Below are positions 36,602 to 45,591 of a stretch of 64,000 nt of DNA, one piece after another. This DNA is from Goleter apudmare HA4340-LM2 (GTDB lineage Bacteria > Cyanobacteriota > Cyanobacteriia > Cyanobacteriales > Nostocaceae). The notes under the pieces are model-generated. The model had not been told where the DNA came from. It saw nothing but the letters and a program-made list of their open reading frames with translations, and made no database searches. Each line of letters starts with the position of its first letter. The stretch's first letter is position 1. The position numbers and the translations under genes were made by a program. The stretch is from positions 1-64,000 of the forward strand of contig JAHHHF010000098.1 in the NCBI GenBank assembly GCA_019359495.1. Direction: 5' to 3'.

Positions 36602-36636
36602 TTGACTCCGGGCAAAATAGTTAATATGTTAACTAT
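36602..36636 (+). promoter_or_regulatory. Promoter with MarR operator between -35 and -10
   Basis: TTGACT (36602-36607), 17 bases, TATGTT (36625-36630). The palindrome ATAGTTAA-TATG-TTAACTAT (36617-36636) covers the -10, so binding would block RNA polymerase. A 9-base inverted repeat (gactccggg / cccggagtc, 36604-36612 and 36668-36676) brackets the region. Confidence 0.6.
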
Positions 36637-36739
36637 TAATGTATTGACTTTTTTTGTATGCAATTATCCCGGAGTCATGGCAAAAGCATTACTCGCGGTG
36701 ACTTAGTACTGCTCATTCATATAGATACAGGAGGACACA

Positions 36740-37267
36740 ATGCTGAAGCTCAACGTCAAGCAACGGAACTGGTTACTGGCGGCACACGTGAGTTTTGCCG
36801 CACTGTGGACAGGAACAGTTTTTAGTATGTTTTTATTGGCACTGAGCAATCAAGACTCAAACAATGCAGATGTTCGCCATACTCTCCATTCGGCAATTAA
36901 TTTATTAGATGACTATGTAGTGATTCCTGCGGCTATTGGCTCAGTGCTGACAGCAACCTTTTTATGCTGGTTAACTAATTATGGATTTATGAAGTTTTGG
37001 TGGGTAATTACTAAGTGGTTTCTCACGATTTCTCTGATTGTCTTTGGCACTTTCTGGTTATATCCTTGGTCAGTGACTGCGGAATCAATTGTGAAAACCA
37101 AGGGTTTAATAGCTTTGGCAGACCGAGTGTATGTACTTGATGCCAAAGGAGTGTTAATTGGTGGAGCAGTTCAGACTGTATTCTTACTATTTATTATTGC
37201 GATTTCTGTGATTAAACCTTGGGGTAGACGAATCGTAAAAGAGAACAACCAAGTCAGCATTAGTTAA
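36740..37267 (+). CDS. Four-helix membrane protein, probable MarR target
   Basis: 175 aa with four hydrophobic segments (about 10-32, 53-75, 83-103, 139-160). Pattern LLAAHVSFAALWTGTVFSMFLL with a second conserved His-free core resembles DUF2269-type membrane proteins. Function unknown. It has an AGGAGG ribosome-binding site and a MarR-type operator upstream, and follows the regulator gene by 157 bp. Confidence 0.65.
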   Translation: MLKLNVKQRNWLLAAHVSFAALWTGTVFSMFLLALSNQDSNNADVRHTLHSAINLLDDYVVIPAAIGSVLTATFLCWLTNYGFMKFWWVITKWFLTISLIVFGTFWLYPWSVTAESIVKTKGLIALADRVYVLDAKGVLIGGAVQTVFLLFIIAISVIKPWGRRIVKENNQVSIS

Positions 37268-37294
37268 CAGGAATTCAAGTGGCATATCCCACAG

Positions 37295-37440
37295 GGAAAT
37301 GAATTTCCTTGTTCATGAGTCCGCCCACCGTTAAAACGGCGGTCTCATAGCGTAAGTCCATTTTAATGTACTGAAAATTCAGTCCTCTTGAGAGGACTTC
37401 GGCTATGAGACAGGAATTAAAATTCCTGGCGGACGGGAAG
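37295..37440. repeat. Large nested hairpin repeat
   Basis: Nested inverted repeats: gtccgcc/ggcggac (37320-37326, 37429-37435), gtctcatagc/gctatgagac (37343-37352, 37403-37412), palindrome agtcctcttgagaggact (37382-37399), and aggaattaaaattcct (37413-37428). The hairpin order and ggcgg end match the copies at 13734 and 37638. Confidence 0.65.
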
Positions 37441-37637
37441 TTTTACGTTAAGTTGACACCAATGAACATTGTTCCCTAGCTGTGTACCTCATTTACCTGA
37501 AAAACGCTGTAATACCAATTACAATAATCTTTGCGACAGATGCATGGTGGGTGAGGGCAAACGGTTGTTTGCCCCTACAATTTGTTGCATTCTTTTTTCA
37601 AATTGGTATAATTTTAAATTTTGAATTCCGCGCAAGG
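37441..37637. other. Intergenic spacer with repeat words
   Basis: Contains gggcaaacggttgtttgccc (about 37556-37576), a hairpin of the common Nostoc type. No gene. Confidence 0.45.
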
Positions 37638-37690
37638 AGTCTACTTCAGTAGACTTTCGCTATTAGATGGGAACTTTATTTCCCGGCGGG
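37638..37690 (+). repeat. Two-hairpin dispersed repeat, copy 2
   Basis: agtctacttcagtagact (37638-37655), 13-base spacer, gggaactttatttccc (37669-37684), ggcggg. Same layout as the copy at 13734-13786 with an identical first hairpin. Confidence 0.75.
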
Positions 37691-37710
37691 TTACGCAGCC
37701 AAACAAAAAG

Positions 37711-39021
37711 CTATTTCTGTAACGGCATTGTAGATGAACTTTGAGGATATATCGCTAAATCCGTTTGTGGGTCAAAAAAGTGGATTTTATCTGGGGTTAG
37801 CGATAACCATATTTGCTCACCGAGACTGACTAATCTGTCAGGTGGAACACGTACTTGCAAGTAATTAGCTGTAGTTCTAGATGGAAATTCAGACTCAGCC
37901 AGGGTAACAGTCAGAAAACTATCGTTACCGAGATTTTCTACTAAATCTACATGTACAGGTAAATTTTTAGTTGCAGGCACACTCAAAATCAAGTGTTCGG
38001 GGCGGATGCCTAAAATTAGGGTTTGCTTATCGTATTTTTGCAGAGCCTCTACCCAAATTTCTGGGAGGGTGAAGCGAAATTGCGGATGGGTAATTAACAG
38101 TGGTGCATGAAATTCTACAGGAATAAAATTCATTGGTGGTGAGCCTATGAATTCGGCGACAAAGCGATTGGTAGGGTAATTATAAAGTTCTAAAGGAGCT
38201 GCAACTTGCTGAATTTTGCCCTGATTCATAATGGCAATGCGATCGCCCATTGTCATCGCTTCCGTTTGGTCGTGGGTAACGTAAATTGTCGTTGTCCCCA
38301 ACTGGCGTTGCAGTTTCACAATTTGAGCACGAGTTTCTGCCCGCAGTTTGGCATCCAAGTTAGAAAGCGGTTCATCCATGAGAAACACTTGGGGGTTACG
38401 AGCGATCGCTCTTCCCAATGCTACCCGTTGCCGTTGTCCCCCAGAAAGCTGTTTAGGTAAGCGATTGAGCAAACCTTCAATTTGCAACAGTTGAGCAACA
38501 TTACGCACCTGCTCATCTACAACCCGTTCTTTAGCAGAAATGTAACGGAGTCCCTTCGGTAGCTTTTTTGTCACCCCTACAAGGATATTTTCCGCCCAGC
38601 CATGCTGATCAGTTGCGCCACCGCGCCGCCGTAATCCAAAGGCGATATTGTCATACACCGTCATGTGGGGATAGAGGGCGTAATTTTGAAACACCATGGC
38701 AATGTCTCGTTCCTTGGGGGGGAGGTCATTTACCAAGCGATCGCCTACCCAAATCTTGCCGCCAGTCATCACCTCCAACCCAGCGATTAACCGTAGTAGG
38801 GTACTTTTACCACAGCCAGAAGGCCCTACCAGCACCATAAATTCCCCATCTTGAATTGTGAGGTTAATTTGCCGCAAGACATTATTAACACTATCTGCAC
38901 GCTCACGCGCGGCGTCACTTTTTTGACTAGACAGAACTGGGGATTGATTTTCTGAGGCGATACTTTCCCCTTTGCGAGGAGGAAAACTTTTATAAACGTT
39001 TTCTAAGATAACTTGGGACAC
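37711..39021 (-). CDS. Sugar-type ABC transporter ATP-binding protein (UgpC/MalK-like)
   Basis: 436 aa. Walker A GPSGCGKSTLLR, Q-loop VFQNYALYPHM, signature [14 protein letters not shown], Walker B VFLMDEPLSNLDAK, and H-loop YVTHDQTEAM; a C-terminal TOBE/MalK regulatory domain (about 300-420, ILGIRPEHLIL) marks the carbohydrate-importer class. An additional 30-residue N-terminal loop (about 15-48) lies between the first beta strand and LRQINLTI, and another sits after FGLRRR (a loop of this kind is usual in cyanobacteria). No permease or binding protein gene nearby, so it may serve several importers. Confidence 0.88.
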   Translation of the reverse strand: MSQVILENVYKSFPPRKGESIASENQSPVLSSQKSDAARERADSVNNVLRQINLTIQDGEFMVLVGPSGCGKSTLLRLIAGLEVMTGGKIWVGDRLVNDLPPKERDIAMVFQNYALYPHMTVYDNIAFGLRRRGGATDQHGWAENILVGVTKKLPKGLRYISAKERVVDEQVRNVAQLLQIEGLLNRLPKQLSGGQRQRVALGRAIARNPQVFLMDEPLSNLDAKLRAETRAQIVKLQRQLGTTTIYVTHDQTEAMTMGDRIAIMNQGKIQQVAAPLELYNYPTNRFVAEFIGSPPMNFIPVEFHAPLLITHPQFRFTLPEIWVEALQKYDKQTLILGIRPEHLILSVPATKNLPVHVDLVENLGNDSFLTVTLAESEFPSRTTANYLQVRVPPDRLVSLGEQIWLSLTPDKIHFFDPQTDLAIYPQSSSTMPLQK

Positions 39022-39207
39022 GGGTATTAATTATTAATAGTCATTAGTTGTTAGTCATTTGTCATTGGTCATTAGCAAAGAACAGATGACGAAGAACAGT
39101 TTAGCGCCCATCATACACGTTCTATTGAAATACGAAAAGTTAAAAAAACAGCTTCTAGGAGTCAAAAAAAACTAACCTTGATTCTAGGGCTTTCAAAAGG
39201 TTTCGTT

Positions 39208-40464
39208 ATGACTAGTTATATACCCCTAAGTCATTCCTCAGAATCAAGCGTGAATCCTGCCCATGAAATTGTAGACGCACAAACTACAGATTGCTGCATT
39301 GTGGGTGGCGGCCCAGCTGGAGTTGTGTTGGCTTTACTGTTAGCGCGTCAAGGCATTCCTGTAACACTGTTAGAAGCACACAAAGACTTTGACCGCGATT
39401 TTCGGGGTGATACCATTCATCCGTCTGTGATGGAAATTATGGCGGAATTGGGTTTAAGCGATCGCCTATTGCAACTACCCCACGCCAAGATGCACCAAAT
39501 TCGGATTAAAACGCCCCAAGAGACTCTCACCTTAGCAGACTTTAGTCACCTGAAAACATCCTACCCCTACATTACGATGTTGCCTCAAGTGAAATTCCTG
39601 GAGTTCATCACCCAAGAAGCGCAAAAATACCCCCATTTTCAATTAGTTATGGGGGCAAATGTCCAGGAATTAATTGAGTCGGATGGGGTCATTCAAGGTG
39701 TGCGGTATCGTGGTCATGGTGGCTGGCATGAAGTCCGGGCGATACTAACTGTTGGGGCTGATGGACGCCACTCTAAACTCCGACAACTAGGAGATTTTGA
39801 ATCTGTTGAAACCTCACCCCCAATGGATGTCCTCTGGTTCCGCCTCCCTCGTCATCCAGAAGACCCTGAAGGTGGTATGGGGCGTATCGGTCAGGGTCAC
39901 ATCATGGCCATGCTTAACCGTGGTAGTGACTGGCAAATTGCCTATGTCATCCCCAAGGGCGGCTACCATGAGATTCGTGCGGCTGGTTTATCGGCTTTGA
40001 GAGAGGCGATCGTCGAAATAGCACCAGAATTAAACGAGCGCGTAGAAAATTTACAAGATTGGTCACAGATAGCCTTTCTCTCAGTCGAGTCCAGCCTAGT
40101 TAAACGCTGGTACTGTCCGGGATTGCTACTGATTGGAGATGCTGCTCATGTGATGTCCCCAGTCGGTGGTGTTGGCATTAACTACGCCATTCAAGATGCT
40201 GTCGTTACAGCCAATGTACTGAGTAAACCACTCCAGAATCGGCATGTAGAAATCTACGACCTAGCAAAAGTACAACGTCAACGGGAGTTACCGACACGCA
40301 TAATTCAGGCATTTCAGACCTTGATTCAAAAATGGATATTTGCCCAGATTCTCAATTCAAATCAGACTTTTCAACCACCTTTTTTGTTACGCCTGCCAAT
40401 ATTACGCGACATCCCAGCCTGGTTGATCGGCTTGGGTGTTTTTCCAGTTCACGTACAAACGTAA
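39208..40464 (+). CDS. FAD-dependent monooxygenase (UbiH/PHBH-like)
   Basis: 418 aa from the ATG at 39208 (upstream TTG at 39178 is also in frame). Features: FAD-binding CIVGGGPAGVVLALLLARQG (residues near 30), FRGDTIHPSVMEIM, NAD(P)-linked DG motif VGADGRHSKLR, and GDAAHVMSPVGGVGINYAIQDA. Members hydroxylate aromatic or quinone substrates using NAD(P)H and oxygen. Substrate unknown; single gene, divergent from the ABC ATPase. Confidence 0.85.
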   Translation: MTSYIPLSHSSESSVNPAHEIVDAQTTDCCIVGGGPAGVVLALLLARQGIPVTLLEAHKDFDRDFRGDTIHPSVMEIMAELGLSDRLLQLPHAKMHQIRIKTPQETLTLADFSHLKTSYPYITMLPQVKFLEFITQEAQKYPHFQLVMGANVQELIESDGVIQGVRYRGHGGWHEVRAILTVGADGRHSKLRQLGDFESVETSPPMDVLWFRLPRHPEDPEGGMGRIGQGHIMAMLNRGSDWQIAYVIPKGGYHEIRAAGLSALREAIVEIAPELNERVENLQDWSQIAFLSVESSLVKRWYCPGLLLIGDAAHVMSPVGGVGINYAIQDAVVTANVLSKPLQNRHVEIYDLAKVQRQRELPTRIIQAFQTLIQKWIFAQILNSNQTFQPPFLLRLPILRDIPAWLIGLGVFPVHVQT

Positions 40465-40853
40465 ACTTTTGCAGAGAATTGCTTGATCCCAAAAAAACTT
40501 ACGATACCACTATGGTATAATTGTACTACTAACTTGTAGAATTCAATGATTGCTCCAGTCAGGCGGAGGTTGCTATTGCTTCCATCGCTTGACTTTTATG
40601 CTAAAACTAGACTCAATTGAAATTGGGAATGGGTCATAGGGCATAGGGAAGCCACTGCGTTCGGTCGCCAGACTTGTAGCAAGTGGCGTCATGGTAATCA
40701 GTGAAGAATTAGAATTTTAATCTGATGCGTTTATTGCCGTAAAAACTAAAGTTGATCTTTAGAGCTCGTCATTTGTCAAGGTTAAAGAATGATTGATGAA
40801 TCATCAATGCCCAATGACCCATGCTCTATGCCCCAACTAGTTAGGAGAACTTT
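40465..40853. other. Intergenic region with a dispersed repeat
   Basis: A repeat patch at about 40625-40690 (gggcatagggaagccactgcg, then gccagacttgtagcaagtgg) resembles the end of the patch near 28850. Region also holds a TATAAT box at 40514. No gene. Confidence 0.45.
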
Positions 40854-41393
40854 ATGAACAGTTGCGTTTTGTTAGCAGAAATTATTCAAGAACCACAATT
40901 ACGGTTTACAGCCGACAATCTAGAAGTTACAGAAATGCTGGTACAGTTTCCGAATTCTCTGAAACCAGAAGAGACACCAGCAACCTTGAAAGTTGTCAGT
41001 TGGGGAAATTTAGCCAAAGAAATTCAACAAAACTATCATCAAGGCGATCGCGTAATTCTGGTAGGACGTTTAGGGATGCACACCATTGAGCGTCCTGAAG
41101 GTTTCAAAGAAAAACGTGCTGAATTGACAGTGCAACAAATTCAATCTGTGGGTAGTGATTTTCATCTTAGTGCATCACCTACAGTAACTCAAACTTCAGC
41201 AGTCAGTGAAACTTCCACCCGGCCATCTACCCCTGTAGCATCTCGTCCTCCAGAGACGAATGTTCCCAGTTATGATGCTCCACGTCCCGCCCCTACCCCA
41301 GTCACAAGTACTGCTAACGTCGTTCCCCAGGTGAGTAGCGCCACCTATCCAGCACCCCAAGAAGAACCAAACGTAGATGATATTCCGTTTTAG
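40854..41393 (+). CDS. ssb: Single-stranded DNA-binding protein
   Basis: 179 aa. OB-fold in residues 1-105 (MNSCVLLAEIIQEPQLRF, VVSWGNLAKEIQQNYHQGDR, VGRLGMHTIERPEGFKEKR), a Pro/Ser/Thr-rich disordered linker (about 112-172), and the acidic tip VDDIPF that binds repair and replication proteins. Cyanobacteria commonly carry more than one ssb; this one is the long-linker type. Strong AGGAG site 6 bases before ATG. Confidence 0.85.
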   Translation: MNSCVLLAEIIQEPQLRFTADNLEVTEMLVQFPNSLKPEETPATLKVVSWGNLAKEIQQNYHQGDRVILVGRLGMHTIERPEGFKEKRAELTVQQIQSVGSDFHLSASPTVTQTSAVSETSTRPSTPVASRPPETNVPSYDAPRPAPTPVTSTANVVPQVSSATYPAPQEEPNVDDIPF

Positions 41394-41691
41394 CCTCAAC
41401 ATGGTGTAGTGTATCTATCCCGCCTTTCACAGTCCAAGTCCTCTCAAAAGGTCTTAATGAAGAATTCCATCCAGTCCCCTGAGAGTGGATTTTACTTCTG
41501 GGCGGGATATCGGTTCTGCTACGGGTATACATACATACGCGCTTAACTATCCAACCCTGACATACAGTAGTAACTAGAGACAACCTATAAGCAAAACAAA
41601 ACAGGTATGTTATTTAAAAAACATTTAATGACGTGAAAAACTCGTTACTATACCGTGTAATTAAGTACACGAGATATGGAAGTAAAAGCAT
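41394..41691. other. Intergenic region with hairpin-rich repeat
   Basis: About 41436-41515 has weaker hairpins (aagtcctctcaaaaggtctt, then cttctgggcggg) resembling the two-hairpin repeat family. No gene. Confidence 0.4.
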
Positions 41692-42477
41692 ATGGTTTTG
41701 GTGAAAGATTACGTAGGACACGTCTTAATAGGTACACCTTTGGAGCGTCCTACTCGTGTACTACGAGATATCGCAGGGATATGGCGGCAGTGGCGATATC
41801 CTGAGTTGAAAGAGATATATGTTGAATCATCGCGCATGGAGCAGGTGATCGAGCAAGCTGTGAAAGATCCCATGAATTGTATAGATGTGGGATCTCACCT
41901 AGGCACAATGATCAACATCATGAAACGGAAATCGCCCAATGGTAAACATATTGCTGTCGAGCCTATTCCATACAAAGCCGATTGGTTGAAACAGAAATAT
42001 CCAGAAGTAGAAGTATTGCAAGTAGCCCTCAGCGATCAAACAGGGGAAGCAGATTTCTTTTTTCAACCTAGCCGTTCTGCTCTTGGTGGATTGCGTTCAC
42101 ACAGTTTAAATGATGAAAAACCAGAGTGTATCCGAGTCCAATGTCTGCGTCTCGATGATATTGTGCCATCAGAACGCCGCATAGGCTTTATGAAAGTAGT
42201 GGCTGAGGGAGCAGAACTAGGAGTAATGCGTGGTGGCGAACAGATCATTGAGCGCGATCGCCCGATAATTCTGTTCGATTGTGTGATTTCGGAAATGGAG
42301 AAGTTTGGAGCCACCCCTAAAGACTTTTATGACTTCTTAGTCCAAAAGCATTCATACTCTATATTTCTACTCAAAGATTGGCTGAACAAGGGAGAACCGA
42401 TTTCATTTGAGAAATTTGAGCAAGCAATGCAGTATCCATTTCAAGCTTTCAGATTCGTCGCAGCTAGAAACGGTTAA
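41692..42477 (+). CDS. FkbM-family methyltransferase
   Basis: 261 aa. The SAM-binding core is NCIDVGSHLGTMINIM followed by HIAVEPIPYKADWLKQKYPE and LSDQTGEADFFF; the FkbM domain continues LDDIVPSERRIGFMKVVAEGAELGVMRGGEQII. FkbM enzymes O-methylate small molecules or glycans. Not near a biosynthetic cluster, so the substrate is unknown. Its transcript probably ends at the hairpin at 42512-42548. Confidence 0.85.
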   Translation: MVLVKDYVGHVLIGTPLERPTRVLRDIAGIWRQWRYPELKEIYVESSRMEQVIEQAVKDPMNCIDVGSHLGTMINIMKRKSPNGKHIAVEPIPYKADWLKQKYPEVEVLQVALSDQTGEADFFFQPSRSALGGLRSHSLNDEKPECIRVQCLRLDDIVPSERRIGFMKVVAEGAELGVMRGGEQIIERDRPIILFDCVISEMEKFGATPKDFYDFLVQKHSYSIFLLKDWLNKGEPISFEKFEQAMQYPFQAFRFVAARNG

Positions 42478-42511
42478 CAAGAACGTCAACTTCATGCAAA
42501 TAGATTCAGTG

Positions 42512-42548
42512 GTGGGTGTCAAGGTGAGTTAATATCCTTGGCACCCAC
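42512..42548 (+). terminator. Hairpin after the FkbM gene
   Basis: gtgggtgtcaagg / ccttggcacccac form a 13-bp stem with one G-U pair and an 11-base loop. A following U tract is weak, so it is a probable terminator only. Confidence 0.5.
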
Positions 42549-42721
42549 TATATCTGTTAGCCTCACTAGTAGATTTCTTTTGGTTATAGTTATAGTCTAA
42601 AATATCAGTTTTATCTGACTGAGACAAAAGAGTGGCTGAAAGTGCCAAAGTTATTCAAAATCAGAACACACACCCACTGCTAAAATACACCTTTTTTTGT
42701 CAAAATTAATACCTGATTCCT

Positions 42722-44749
42722 ATGAAAGAAACTGTCCTAGAGGTTCGCAATCTTCAAGTAGAATTTTCCAGCGATCGCAATATCATCAAAGCCGTAGATG
42801 GAATTTCTTTTCAGTTGCAGCGCAGTGAAACTCTAGGAATAGTGGGAGAGTCAGGTAGTGGTAAATCAGTCACGTCCCTAGCAGTGATGGGTTTGTTGCA
42901 GACTCCCGGTAGAGTGAGTGGGGGAGAAATTTGGTTTCGTCCCCAGGAAAATGGTACACCCCTGAATTTGTTGGATTTGTCACCAGAGGAAATGCAGGTA
43001 TACCGGGGTGGCGACATCGCCATGATTTTTCAAGAACCGATGAGTTCACTTAATCCAGTTTATAACATTGGATTTCAGCTCACAGAGGCAATTATGCGAC
43101 ATCAAAATGTGTCGATCGCCCAAGCTCGACAAATTGCGATCGCAGGTCTGCAAGAAGTTAAACTGCTTCCTAACGATGAGCAAATCCAACAGCAGTACCT
43201 GGAAACAGTCGATTCTCAATTAGAAGGGCCAAAGCTGGCACAGTTGGTAAAACAACATAAAGAAGCCATACTGGAACGCTACCCCCATGAACTGTCTGGG
43301 GGTCAACTGCAACGGGTGATGATTGCTATGGCTATTTCTTGCAACCCAACATTATTGATTGCAGATGAACCCACCACAGCCTTAGATGTGACAGTGCAGG
43401 CAACAATTATTGAGTTGATGGCAGAATTGCAGCAAAGCCGTGACATGTCCATGATTTTCATCACCCACGACTTGGGATTAATTTCGGAAATTGCCGACCA
43501 AGTAGCGGTGATGTATAGAGGGAAAATTGTGGAATACGGCCCTGTGGAGCAAATTTTTAGTAACCCGCAACATCCATATACTAAAGGTTTAGTAGCTTGC
43601 CGTCCCACACTCAACCGCCATCCCCAAAAATTACTCACCGTTTCTGACTACATGAGTGCGGAGGAAACATCAAGCGGAGAATTAATCATTGAGGCGAAAG
43701 AACCCGCCCAACCGCCGGATATTACCGATGCAGAAATCACCCAACGATTAACAAACCTGGAACAAAAAGCACCTTTATTACAAATCCACGATTTGAAGGT
43801 TGGGTTCCCAGTACGGAACTTACTTGGTCGCACCAAACGCTACACTATGGCTGTAAATGGTGTTTCCTTTGATGTTAAACCAGGGGAAACACTGGGATTG
43901 GTGGGTGAATCTGGTTGTGGTAAAACTACCCTCGGTAGAGCCTTGTTGCGCTTAATTGAACCCATGAGTGGTCAAATTGTCTTTGAAGGGCAAAATATCA
44001 CTACCCTCAAAGGTAAACCATTGCAGAAACTGCGACGGGAAATGCAGATAGTCTTCCAAAATCCCTTTAGTTCTCTAGATCCAAGGATGAAAATCGGGGA
44101 TGCGGTGATGGAACCGTTGGTAATTCACGGTGTGGCTAAAACACCGCGACAACGACGAGAACGGGTAGTTGAACTTTTAGAACGGGTGGGGTTGAGTGCA
44201 GATGCAATGAACCGCTATCCTCATCAGTTTTCTGGGGGACAACGCCAACGGGTTTGTATTGCGCGTGCTTTGGCATTAAATCCCAAGTTTATTATTTGTG
44301 ATGAGTCGGTTTCTGCACTGGATGTATCTGTGCAGGCGCAGGTATTGAATTTGCTGAAAGAATTGCAAGCAGATTTTCAACTCACTTATATATTTATTTC
44401 CCACGATTTAAGTGTGGTGAAATTTATGAGCGATCGCATTTTAGTAATGAATCGCGGTCAAATTGTTGAACAAGGTACAGCAGCAAGTATCTATCGGGAA
44501 CCTAAAGAAGCATATACACAAAAACTCATCGCTTCCATTCCTACAGGTAGTCCCGAACGCAAGCAACAGCGAATCAGACACACCGCCATCAATCAAGAAT
44601 CTCTAGAAAACCGATTGCTAGAACTACTCCAAGGTAACAGCGAAACCGCCCAACGCCTGATAGCAGCGCAAACAGCCAAAACTCCAAACCAATCCCCAGA
44701 GTGGATTTTGCAAAAAGTAATTCAAGATATAGAACGCGATCGCCTATAA
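42722..44749 (+). CDS. Fused dipeptide-type ABC transporter ATPases (DppD-DppF like)
   Basis: 675 aa with two complete nucleotide-binding domains. First (about 5-310): Walker [13 protein letters not shown], signature [14 protein letters not shown], Walker [13 protein letters not shown]. Second (about 350-610): Walker [13 protein letters not shown], signature [14 protein letters not shown], Walker [14 protein letters not shown]. Each has an oligopeptide/dipeptide-type C-terminal region. It powers import of peptides or related solutes; the matching permease and binding protein genes are not in the window. The residues 640-675 are variable. Confidence 0.88.
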   Translation: MKETVLEVRNLQVEFSSDRNIIKAVDGISFQLQRSETLGIVGESGSGKSVTSLAVMGLLQTPGRVSGGEIWFRPQENGTPLNLLDLSPEEMQVYRGGDIAMIFQEPMSSLNPVYNIGFQLTEAIMRHQNVSIAQARQIAIAGLQEVKLLPNDEQIQQQYLETVDSQLEGPKLAQLVKQHKEAILERYPHELSGGQLQRVMIAMAISCNPTLLIADEPTTALDVTVQATIIELMAELQQSRDMSMIFITHDLGLISEIADQVAVMYRGKIVEYGPVEQIFSNPQHPYTKGLVACRPTLNRHPQKLLTVSDYMSAEETSSGELIIEAKEPAQPPDITDAEITQRLTNLEQKAPLLQIHDLKVGFPVRNLLGRTKRYTMAVNGVSFDVKPGETLGLVGESGCGKTTLGRALLRLIEPMSGQIVFEGQNITTLKGKPLQKLRREMQIVFQNPFSSLDPRMKIGDAVMEPLVIHGVAKTPRQRRERVVELLERVGLSADAMNRYPHQFSGGQRQRVCIARALALNPKFIICDESVSALDVSVQAQVLNLLKELQADFQLTYIFISHDLSVVKFMSDRILVMNRGQIVEQGTAASIYREPKEAYTQKLIASIPTGSPERKQQRIRHTAINQESLENRLLELLQGNSETAQRLIAAQTAKTPNQSPEWILQKVIQDIERDRL

Positions 44750-44780
44750 TTTCGGGGTCTCACTGCTTGTATTTCTCAAT

Positions 44781-45028
44781 ATGAATGCTCAACTAACCAG
44801 CAATGAAATTAACGAAGCACGGGAGTTCTTGGGAAATTACGCCCTTGCACAGCACTCATTGGATGTTCTATAAAACACAACGGTAGTTTTGACACTTCTT
44901 TTAATGAACTGTGGATAGAGACAAATGGCGTGCTAGTAATGCCAGAGGGTAAATTGCTTTGGCAGACGACGTTAAAAGTATTGCGTCGGGAACTCTGCGG
45001 TTCTGATTCTTGCCTAGTGCTTGATTAA
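44781..45028 (+). pseudogene. Frameshifted small ORF
   Basis: Frame 1 from ATG 44781 gives 30 codons (MNAQLTSNEINEAREFLGNY and so on) and stops at TAA 44871; a shifted frame from 44873 continues KHNGSFDTSFNELWIETNGV and ends in CLVLD at 45028. Together they look like one 80-residue protein broken by a frameshift. I do not recognise the family. Confidence 0.5.
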
Positions 45029-45107
45029 GGCTATTACAGAATCAACTCCCCTTTCCCAGTATGATGAGTAATAGAGACCTTTTGTAATCATCTAAAAATT
45101 TGGGACT

Positions 45108-45197
45108 ATGGAAATTTTGACATTGGGTTGGGTATCGTTACTCGTTGTGTTTACTTGGTCAATCGCAATGGTAGTTTGGGGACGTAACGGACTGTAG
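45108..45197 (+). CDS. petN: Cytochrome b6f complex subunit 8 (PetN)
   Basis: 29 aa, [20 protein letters not shown] in its first part, then MVVWGRNGL. Matches PetN, the small single-helix subunit needed for cytochrome b6f assembly in the thylakoid membrane; the second residue Glu is unusual versus the common Ala. The 54-aa gene begins 7 bp later. Confidence 0.93.
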   Translation: MEILTLGWVSLLVVFTWSIAMVVWGRNGL

Positions 45198-45204
45198 AGG
45201 CATC

Positions 45205-45369
45205 GTGGAAAGTCCATTTTTGAGTATATTGGCTTTGGTCGCTATAGTGCTGCTACTAGCAGTCACTGGTGGAGTTGGCTATTTGACGCTGGCAGATTGG
45301 CGTGATCGCCGTCGTCGAGAAGAAGAAAAACGCGAACTCAAAACCACCACTCCCAAGAAGCGACGATAA
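45205..45369 (+). CDS. 54-aa single-helix membrane protein next to petN
   Basis: Starts GTG, 54 codons. One hydrophobic helix (about 5-30: LSILALVAIVLLLAVTGG) and then a strongly basic tail (DRRRREEEKRELK). It follows petN by 7 bp, so translation is probably linked. Resembles uncharacterised small proteins found in cyanobacteria; whether it takes part in b6f function is unknown. Confidence 0.65.
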   Translation: MESPFLSILALVAIVLLLAVTGGVGYLTLADWRDRRRREEEKRELKTTTPKKRR

Positions 45370-45591
45370 TGTAGTCGCAGTATAGACAGCATACTTTGCT
45401 AAAGTCAGATTTTTTTTGTAGGGACGCGATCGCCTCGTGTCCCTAAATTGTCGTATTTATGACTGCAAACGGATAATCATAACCTCAATACTGTTAGATT
45501 TCTTACTTAAAATACATAAAATTAGTTAGCTCAAGAGTGGTTTTGGGAATTCTGAAATAGAAGAGTTTCAATATTTAAAGTTACATCCATC

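Noticed and set aside
38880-38990. Repeat insertion in the N-terminal loop of the sugar ABC ATPase
   Set aside because: The loop DNA has repeat-like words, but no exact match to another copy in the window, so unlike putA it is not shown.
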